Of a DNA stretch of 64,000 bases, positions 58,481 through 64,000 are shown in pieces. The notes under the pieces are model-generated. The model ran no database searches, was not told where the DNA came from, and worked only from the letters and a program-made list of their open reading frames with translations. Every line of letters starts with the position of its first letter. Within the stretch, counting starts at the first letter, position 1. This DNA is from Actinoplanes lobatus. Its GTDB lineage: Bacteria > Actinomycetota > Actinomycetes > Mycobacteriales > Micromonosporaceae. The position numbers and the translations under genes are program-made. Where the stretch lies: assembly GCF_014205215.1 (NCBI RefSeq), contig NZ_JACHNC010000001.1, positions 4,407,001-4,471,000 on the forward strand, read 5' to 3'.

Positions 58481-59544
58481 GCCGTGTGCCCTTCGCTCAG
58501 CTTGATCATGGTTCCGCCCTCGGCCAGGCTGCGTGAGGCCGCCTGGAGGAGCTCCAGCACCCGCAGCCCGGACCGGCCGTCGGTCAGTGCGGGAGTGCCG
58601 GTGGTGATGGCCCGCGCGTACTCCTCGACCATGGTTCGCAGCGCCTCCCGCTCGGTGAGCGCGGGCGCGACCATGTCGCCGGACCGGTACGACACGAGGA
58701 TGTCCCGCCGCTGCTCGTCCCCGAGCTCCTCGGGGGACGCCACGTCCACCCCGCGGTCGTAGATCGACAGCCGCTGGCTGGGGTTCAGGTCGTCCCACAC
58801 CAGGGTCCGCTTCGACCCGCCGAAGATCGCGGTGCGCACCTTCACCGGGGACAGCCAGTTGACGTGGATGTGCGCGATCGCCCCGTTGCTGAGCTGCAAC
58901 GTCAGGTACGCCACGCAGGCCCGCCCGGCGCCGATCCCGTCCGCGCCGTGCGCCGCCACCGCGATCGGCCGGACCTCGGGCGGCAGCACGAAGTCGAGGA
59001 TCGACAGGTCGTGTGGCGCCAGGTCCCACACCACGTCGATGTCGCGCTGCACCAGGCCCAGATTGATCCGCACCGAGTCGAGGAAGTGCAGCTCGCCCAG
59101 CTCGCCGGCGGCCAGCAGGTCGCGGATGCGCAGCACGGCCGGGGTGTAGCAGTAGGTGTGGTCGCACATCAGGGTGAGCCCGCGCCGGTCGGCCTCGTCG
59201 ACCAGCTGCCGGCCCTCCTCGAAGGTGGCCGCGAGCGGCTTCTCCACGAGCACGTGCTTGCCGGCGCGCAGCGCGGCCAGGGCGACGGGCAGGTGGGTGC
59301 CGGCCGGGGTGGCGATGGCGACGGCGTGCACGCCCGGGTCGGCGAGAACCTCGTCGAGGTCGGCGGAGACTCCGACGGTGGAGTAGCCACCGAGCACCTT
59401 CCGGGCCCGATCGACGTCGAGGTCGCAGAGCCACCGCAGGTGGAAGGCGGGGCTGCCCTGGAAGTTGCGGACGAGGTTGGGGCCCCAGTAGCCGGCCCCG
59501 ATGACGGCCACGCCGATGGGCTCGTCGGGCACGTGAGAGGTCAC
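58477..59544 (-). CDS. Gfo/Idh/MocA oxidoreductase (WlbA-like)
   Basis: This 355-residue NAD-dependent sugar oxidoreductase has AVIGAGYWGPNLVRNF (about 13-28), AIATPAGTHLPVALAALRAG, VLVEKPLAATFEEG (about 99-112; catalytic Lys of EKP) and CDHTYCYTPAV, then DLAPHDLSILDFVLP (His general acid region, about 174). It closely fits enzymes that oxidise C3 of UDP-GlcNAc(A) before amination by a DegT partner. It starts with GTG and is the first gene of an eight-gene minus-strand operon. Confidence 0.91.
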   Translation of the reverse strand: MTSHVPDEPIGVAVIGAGYWGPNLVRNFQGSPAFHLRWLCDLDVDRARKVLGGYSTVGVSADLDEVLADPGVHAVAIATPAGTHLPVALAALRAGKHVLVEKPLAATFEEGRQLVDEADRRGLTLMCDHTYCYTPAVLRIRDLLAAGELGELHFLDSVRINLGLVQRDIDVVWDLAPHDLSILDFVLPPEVRPIAVAAHGADGIGAGRACVAYLTLQLSNGAIAHIHVNWLSPVKVRTAIFGGSKRTLVWDDLNPSQRLSIYDRGVDVASPEELGDEQRRDILVSYRSGDMVAPALTEREALRTMVEEYARAITTGTPALTDGRSGLRVLELLQAASRSLAEGGTMIKLSEGHTA

Positions 59545-59703
59545 AGGAATCCGTTCGTCGAAGTGGCGGACGCGGTCCGTCGGGAAAGCTATCGATCCCT
59601 TGTGGCCGGACGCCAGATCACTGACGGATTTACGGCGGAGCCGGGGTCAAGGCGAACCCTTCGGCCGATCGGGGGACCCCTCAATGGCCATTTTGGACTC
59701 CTA

Positions 59704-59719
59704 TGTCGGCTGGCCGACA
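59704..59719. promoter_or_regulatory. 16-bp dyad in the divergent spacer of the amino-sugar genes
   Basis: TGTCGG (59704-59709) and CCGACA (59714-59719) around CTGG lie 57 bp before the plus-strand acyltransferase ATG. This is in the 232-bp spacer with the WlbA-like gene and is a possible shared operator. The rest of the spacer shows only a weak GGGGACCCC-type element near 59680. Confidence 0.4.
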
Positions 59720-59776
59720 ACGTCTCCGGGCGCCGGCCTCTACCCTGTGCCGGATCGATGACGAGGAAGGTTCACG

Positions 59777-60394
59777 ATGACCGTCGCACCGACAGCCGAT
59801 GTGGACGAGCGGGCCGTGATCGGCGCCGGCACCCGGATCTGGCATCTCGCGCAGATCCGTGAGCGTGCCACGATCGGGCGGGACTGCAACATCGGCCGGG
59901 GGGCGTACGTGGGTCCCGGCGTGGTCCTCGGCGACAACTGCAAGCTCCAGAACCACGCCCTGGTCTACGAACCGGCCCGGCTCGGCGACGGCGTGTTCGT
60001 CGGCCCGGCCGCGGTGCTCACCAACGACGAGTACCCGCGTGCCGTCACCCCGGACGGCCGGCTCAAGACCGGCGACGACTGGACCGCGGTCGGTGTGACG
60101 ATCGGTGCGGGCGCCTCGATCGGCGCGCGGGCGGTCTGCGTCGCCCCGGTCACCGTCGGCCGGTGGGCGCTGGTCGCGGCCGGCGCGGTGGTCACCACGG
60201 ACGTCCCCGACTTCGCCCTGGTCGTCGGTGTGCCGGCGCGCCGGGTCGGCTGGGTGGGCCGGGCCGGGCACCCGCTGACCGCCAAGGGCGACGGCGTCTG
60301 GCTGTGCCCGGAGACCGGCGCCGAGTACCTCGAACGCGACGGCGTCCTCAGCCCGCCAGCCGGTCCAGACGGCGGGCCAGCACCCGTTCGGTGA
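59777..60394 (+). CDS. WlbB/WbpD-type N-acetyltransferase (left-handed beta-helix)
   Basis: This 205-residue hexapeptide-repeat acyltransferase has repeats from GAGTRIWHLAQIRERATIG through NIGRGAYVGPGVVLG and NCKLQNHALVYEPARLGDGV. The NDEYPRA motif (about 82-88) is typical of UDP-2-acetamido-3-amino-uronate acetyltransferases, and VTIGAGASIGARAVC follows. AGGAAGG precedes the ATG at 59777. It is divergent from the WlbA-like gene and likely acetylates the 3-amino group installed by a DegT enzyme. Its 3' end overlaps the convergent GTPase gene by 47 bp. Confidence 0.9.
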   Translation: MTVAPTADVDERAVIGAGTRIWHLAQIRERATIGRDCNIGRGAYVGPGVVLGDNCKLQNHALVYEPARLGDGVFVGPAAVLTNDEYPRAVTPDGRLKTGDDWTAVGVTIGAGASIGARAVCVAPVTVGRWALVAAGAVVTTDVPDFALVVGVPARRVGWVGRAGHPLTAKGDGVWLCPETGAEYLERDGVLSPPAGPDGGPAPVR

Positions 60395-60938
60395 GCGCGA
60401 CCAGCACCGCCTTCACCGAGTCCCGCTGACGGGCGTCGCACTCCAGCAACGGCATGGTCTCCGCGATGCCGAGCGCGTCACGGACCTCAGGCAGCTCGAA
60501 ACGGCGCGCCCCGTCGAACGCGTTGACCCCGATGATGAACGGGATGTCGTGTTCCTCGAAGTAGTCGATCGCCGGAAAACAGTCCTCGATCCGGCGGGTG
60601 TCGACCAGCACGATCGCGCCGAGCGCCCCGGTCACCAGGTCGTCCCAGAGGAACGCGAACCGGTCCTGCCCCGGCGTGCCGAACAGGTAGAGCAGCAGCG
60701 CGTCGTCCAGGGTGATCCGGCCGAAGTCCAGCGCCACGGTGGTGGTGGTCTTGGCGGAGACCGCCGAGGTGTCGTCCACCCCGATCGACCTCTCGGTCAT
60801 CTCCGCCTCGGTGACCAGCGGCTCGATCTCCGAGACGGCGCTCACGAAGGTCGTCTTGCCGACCCCGAACCCGCCACTGATGACGATCTTGACGGCCATC
60901 GGCGACGACGGCGCCATCGGGTTAGAGCGCCCGAACAC
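60348..60938 (-). CDS. Conservon small GTPase (CvnD-like)
   Basis: This 196-residue Ras-like GTPase has G1 ISGGFGVGKTTFVSAVSE (about 20-37), a switch region with TTTTVALDFGRITL, G3 LFGTPGQDRFAF (about 85-96) and G4-like GVNAFDGARRF (about 137-147). These are the features of the fourth product of cvn operons. It acts downstream of the kinase/roadblock/DUF742 complex in signalling for development or secondary metabolism. The GTG at 60938 has AGAGGATCAGGGATC before it. An internal ATG at 60917 or 60899 is an alternative. It overlaps the DUF742 gene by 17 bp. Confidence 0.9.
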   Translation of the reverse strand: MFGRSNPMAPSSPMAVKIVISGGFGVGKTTFVSAVSEIEPLVTEAEMTERSIGVDDTSAVSAKTTTTVALDFGRITLDDALLLYLFGTPGQDRFAFLWDDLVTGALGAIVLVDTRRIEDCFPAIDYFEEHDIPFIIGVNAFDGARRFELPEVRDALGIAETMPLLECDARQRDSVKAVLVALTERVLARRLDRLAG

Positions 60939-61251
60939 GATCCCTGATCCTCTCGATCAACGCGGTGGTCAGCTCGCCGGGCATCTCGCCGGCCCGGAGC
61001 AGGCCCTGGGTGAGCAGGTCGGCGACGATCACGCGGACCACGCCCATCGGGGCGCCGAGCGCGGACGACAGGTCGGCGATCGACCGCGGCCGCTGGCACA
61101 GTTCGACGATCCGGCGGGCCTCGAACCGCAGCGGCGCGGACAGGGCGGCCGGTTCGGCGTACAGCTGGGTCTCGATTCGCAGCCCGTCGCGCAGCGGCTG
61201 GGTGCGCCCGTTGGTGAGCATGAACGGCCGAACGACCGGATCCTCGCTCAT
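60922..61251 (-). CDS. DUF742 protein (CvnC-like)
   Basis: This 109-residue protein has VRPFMLTNGRTQPLRDGLRIETQLYA (over about 7-32), a winged-helix-like core (RIVELCQRPRSIADLSSALG) and GVVRVIVADLLTQGLL, all diagnostic of the third protein of conservons. It is thought to bridge the kinase/roadblock complex and the GTPase. The ATG overlaps the roadblock gene's stop by 4 bp. Confidence 0.92.
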   Translation of the reverse strand: MSEDPVVRPFMLTNGRTQPLRDGLRIETQLYAEPAALSAPLRFEARRIVELCQRPRSIADLSSALGAPMGVVRVIVADLLTQGLLRAGEMPGELTTALIERIRDRVRAL

Positions 61252-61673
61252 CGGGGTAGGTGCTGCCGCGATTCGGCGATCAGGGCCGGGGTCAGCAGGT
61301 CGCCGAACCGGTCCGCGAGCAGGGAGATCTCGTACCCGACCAGGCCCAGGTCGCTGTCCCCGCCGGCCACCACGCCCAGGCAGCTGCCGCCCGGGATCAC
61401 CGAGATCACCAGGAAGCCCCGGTGCATCTCGATCATGATCAGTTTCAGTCCCTCGAAGTCGTACCGGCGGGAGGCGCTGCGGGCCAGGCTGGCCATGCTG
61501 GACACGATGGCGCCCAACTGGTCGGCCTCGGCCCGGCTCAGCCCCTCCGAGCTGGCGATCAGCAGGCCGTCGGAGGACACGGCCACCGCGTCGCGTACCC
61601 CGTCGGTCTGATGGACGAAGTTGCCGAGCAGCCAGTTGCACTGGTGCCGGTCCGCTGTCGCCTCGACGCTCAT
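61248..61673 (-). CDS. Roadblock/LC7 domain protein (CvnB-like)
   Basis: This 141-residue roadblock/LC7-fold protein has NWLLGNFVHQTDGVRDAVAVS (over about 13-33), SDGLLIASSEGLSRAEADQLGA, SMASLARSASRRYDFEGLKLIM and LVISVIPGGSCLGVVAGGDSDLG. It regulates the partner GTPase in conservons. An ATG at 61673 with GAGGAG upstream is used; a TTG at 61679 is also in frame. It starts 12 bp after the kinase gene. Confidence 0.93.
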   Translation of the reverse strand: MSVEATADRHQCNWLLGNFVHQTDGVRDAVAVSSDGLLIASSEGLSRAEADQLGAIVSSMASLARSASRRYDFEGLKLIMIEMHRGFLVISVIPGGSCLGVVAGGDSDLGLVGYEISLLADRFGDLLTPALIAESRQHLPR

Positions 61674-61685
61674 CGACAAAGCTCC

Positions 61686-63938
61686 TCACTGGTTGCGGTG
61701 CCGGTCGCGGCCGGCACCGCGCTGGATGCCCGCGCGCAGGGCGGTCAGGCGGGTCCGGACCGCCTCCGGCGAATCCGGGACCGGAGCGGACGGTTCCGGT
61801 CGCAGTGCCGGCGCCGGCTCGATACTGGGTCGCTGTGCCCTCGGCGTACGCCGTCGCAGGCCGTTGACGGTGTGCCCGTTGTCGGCGTGGCTGGGCCGGC
61901 GGGGCGCGGGCACCAGCGGCCGCTGCTCCAGGACCACGTAGTCGACCTCCACGGCGAACGGCCCCGGCTCCGGCGGTTGCAGGGAGGGCCAGTCGACGGG
62001 CGGTTCCGGAGCGGCGGAGAGCGCGGGTGCGGGCAGGGCCGCGGCCGGGCTGACCGGCGCGGGCTCGTCGAGGGCCGCGGCGCCGCCCAGCAGGCCCACC
62101 GGCAGCGACACCCGGGCCGTCACCCCGGTCACCGCCGACCGGGCCAGCTGGACCTCGATGCCCATCTCGGCGGCCAGCCGGCCGACCACGTAGTGGCCGA
62201 GGAACCGGGCCGGCGCCGTGAGGAAGTCGCCCTCACCGCGCAGCCGCCGGTTGGCCCGCTCCAGCTCGTCCACGCTCATCCCGACGCCCTGGTCGCAGAT
62301 GGCGATCAGGTAGCCGGCGTCGACCAGCCGGCCGTGGATCTCCACGTCCAGGTCCGGCGGCGAGAACGACAGGCCGTTCTCGATCAGTTCGGCGAGCATG
62401 TGCGCCAGGCCGCTGGCCACCGACCCGGCCACCAGGGCCTCGTCCAGCCGCCGCAGCGACACCCGCCGGTACTCCTCCACCTCGGACACCGCGGCCCGGA
62501 TCACGTCGGTCAGCGGCAGCGGCCGCGACCACTGCCGGGGGCTGGCCGCGCCGACCAGCACGAGCAGGCTCTCGGCGTTGCGGCGCATGCGGGTGGCCAG
62601 GTGGTCCAGCTCGAACAGGTTCGCCAGGCCGGTCGGGCTGGCCTCCTCCCGTTCCAGCTTGGTGATGAAGCCGAGCTGACGGCGCAGCAGGTTCTGGTTG
62701 CGGCGGCCCAGGTTGGCCAGCGAGTCGGCGGAGGCCCGGCGCAGTTCGGCCTGCTCGGTGGCGAGCGCGTACGCCGTCGCCTGCACCCGCTCGAACGCGT
62801 CCGCGACCCGGCGCATCTCGGCGCTGGCCCGGTCGGCGACCCGTACCGCCCCGGGCGGCCCGGTCGCCTCCCCGGCCGCGGTCCGGCGCACCGCCTCCGG
62901 CAGCCGCTCGCCGGCCAGCCGGTTCGCCTCGTCGGCGAGTTCGGCGAGCGGGCTGGAGACCGACTGCGCGGCGATCGTACCCAGATAGACGGCGATCCCG
63001 ACGCAGAGCAGGACCACCGCGGCGAGCCCGGCCAACCGCAGGTTGGCCTCGTCGAGGAGCACGGCGGCGCGGGCCCGCAGCGAGTCGCCGATGGTCTGCG
63101 CCAGCTTCGACATGTCGTCGAGGACGGTGGACATGGCGGCCCAGTAGCCCTGCGCGTCGATCCGCAGGGTCTGCCCGTCGCCGGAGCGCAGCGCCCGCGC
63201 CTCCAGCTGGGCCGCCCGCTGGGCCTGCGCCGTGCCGAACAGCCGGTCCTTGGCGGCGAGCGCTTCCGGGGTGGCGTACTCGTCGAACTCGGCGAGGGCG
63301 GCGTCCAGGTCGGCGCGCAGCCGCACGTACCGGAGGTACTCGCCGTCCTCGAACCCGCCGGCCGAGAACACCCCGTTGAGGTACGCCAGCTGCTGTGCGC
63401 TCGCCTCCTTGGCCAGGTTGAGCATGGCCAGCGACTCGGAGCCGAGCCGCATGGTGGCGTCCGCGGCGTTGTCCAGCGCGAAGTAGACCTCGCGCAGCTC
63501 GTCGAGGACCTCGTTGTACTCCTCGAAGACCTCGCCCCGCTCGGCGCCGCCGCCGTCCACCTCCTCGCGGATCCCGGTCAGCGCGGTCGCCTGTTCGAGC
63601 GCCTCGGTCACCTGGCCGTCCAGGTCGCCGTCGTCGGCGATCAGCTGTCGTACCGAGCTGATCCGCGCGTCGACCCGTTGCCGTGCCGCCACGATCTCGG
63701 CACGGAAGCCCTCGTTGCCGGCGAGCAGCCCGAGCGTCACGCCGCGCTCGTTCTGCACCTCCTGGGACACCGCCTGGACGGCCAGGTCCAGCGTGACCGC
63801 CCGGTCGGTACGCGCCGCCAGCCGGTAGTTGCCGAACTCCTCCACCACCACGACGCCGAGCAGCAGCAGCATCGCCGCGACCGGAAAGGCCAGCATCCGG
63901 ACGATGCGACCGCGGATCGTGTGCCCGCCCCGGCTCAT
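61686..63938 (-). CDS. Sensor histidine kinase-like protein with NIT domain (CvnA-like)
   Basis: This protein has about 750 residues: TM1 (RMLAFPVAAMLLLLGVVVVEEF), a large extracytoplasmic nitrate/nitrite-sensing-type region (about 45-300) containing VQAVSQEVQNERGVTLGLLAG, and TM2 (LAGLAAVVLLCVGIAVYLGTI, about 321-341). A HAMP-like linker, a helical dimerisation segment (RRNQNLLRRQLGF, LFELDHLATRMRRNAESLLVL) and an ATPase domain (NGLSFSPPDLDVEIHG, ICDQGVGMSVDELE, GHYVVGRLA) follow. The tail is Pro-rich. The usual phospho-His H-box is not obvious; ELDH is the only candidate. The ATG at 63938 is used; a GTG at 63998 is in frame. Confidence 0.9.
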   Translation of the reverse strand: MSRGGHTIRGRIVRMLAFPVAAMLLLLGVVVVEEFGNYRLAARTDRAVTLDLAVQAVSQEVQNERGVTLGLLAGNEGFRAEIVAARQRVDARISSVRQLIADDGDLDGQVTEALEQATALTGIREEVDGGGAERGEVFEEYNEVLDELREVYFALDNAADATMRLGSESLAMLNLAKEASAQQLAYLNGVFSAGGFEDGEYLRYVRLRADLDAALAEFDEYATPEALAAKDRLFGTAQAQRAAQLEARALRSGDGQTLRIDAQGYWAAMSTVLDDMSKLAQTIGDSLRARAAVLLDEANLRLAGLAAVVLLCVGIAVYLGTIAAQSVSSPLAELADEANRLAGERLPEAVRRTAAGEATGPPGAVRVADRASAEMRRVADAFERVQATAYALATEQAELRRASADSLANLGRRNQNLLRRQLGFITKLEREEASPTGLANLFELDHLATRMRRNAESLLVLVGAASPRQWSRPLPLTDVIRAAVSEVEEYRRVSLRRLDEALVAGSVASGLAHMLAELIENGLSFSPPDLDVEIHGRLVDAGYLIAICDQGVGMSVDELERANRRLRGEGDFLTAPARFLGHYVVGRLAAEMGIEVQLARSAVTGVTARVSLPVGLLGGAAALDEPAPVSPAAALPAPALSAAPEPPVDWPSLQPPEPGPFAVEVDYVVLEQRPLVPAPRRPSHADNGHTVNGLRRRTPRAQRPSIEPAPALRPEPSAPVPDSPEAVRTRLTALRAGIQRGAGRDRHRNQ

Positions 63939-64000
63939 GCCTCGCCCCGCTCCCGTGTAGACCTGCCGTGCCGCCGCACAGAATTGACGGACGTGCACAT

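Noticed and set aside
1..64000. tRNA, rRNA, riboswitch or integrase/attachment site
   Set aside because: None was recognised by eye: no cloverleaf with a CCA-like end, no rRNA segment and no recombinase gene. A covariance-model scan would be needed to exclude small RNAs.

Overview
The window is very GC-rich, coding-dense DNA with many GTG starts and 4-bp stop/start overlaps. It carries a cvn-type conservon (kinase, roadblock protein, DUF742 protein, GTPase), HutC and LysR regulators, and Actinobacteria-style polysaccharide genes. This points to a filamentous actinomycete. A Micromonosporaceae/Actinoplanes-like host is my inference; nothing here proves the genus.

Region 1 (1-8.8 kb): the 3' part of a nonribosomal peptide synthetase (A end, carrier, condensation, then an acyl-ACP-reductase-like domain) with three in-frame repeat expansions. 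It is followed by a GntR/HutC regulator divergent from deoC over a twin palindromic operator, a class IV aminotransferase, a repeat-filled 765-bp gap, a P-loop sulfotransferase-like protein and a cupin.

Region 2 (8.8-23 kb): a likely organosulfur or other small-molecule catabolic locus. It has a flavin reductase, a LysR regulator and a nine-gene operon (monooxygenase, oligopeptide-type ABC importer with binding protein, two permeases and two ATPases, two more flavin-dependent monooxygenases, alpha/beta hydrolase), followed by an oppositely oriented aldehyde dehydrogenase/TauE-type exporter pair. The flavin reductase and the operon each have the same T-N11-A motif exactly 140 nt upstream of the start, and each leader holds a Cys-containing short ORF.

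Region 3 (23.3-60.4 kb): a large cell-surface polysaccharide cluster. It covers dTDP-rhamnose synthesis (rmlBD divergent from rmlAC), a polyprenyl-phosphate sugar transferase, UDP-sugar dehydrogenase, several glycosyltransferases, a deacetylase, Wzz-like and Wzy/ligase-like membrane proteins, a beta-helix protein, and an AMP-ligase/PLP-decarboxylase/carrier-protein cassette with a GNAT protein. It continues with a 1,233-residue secreted DMFase-like/DUF4082 protein, an ABC-2 exporter, and an eight-gene minus-strand operon for an acylated amino sugar whose WlbB-like acyltransferase lies divergently next to it.

Region 4 (60.3-64 kb): a complete minus-strand conservon.

Noncoding repeats are unusually prominent. 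They include a 48-bp palindrome present both inside the NRPS gene and between genes, 34-bp and 8-bp tandem arrays, and a 1.63-kb composite element (36114-37745) with about 150-bp terminal inverted repeats and internal 70/71-bp arrays. A shorter relative of that element lies at 20.15-20.65 kb and a fragment at 23.15-23.28 kb. I saw no tRNA, rRNA, CRISPR array or transposase gene.
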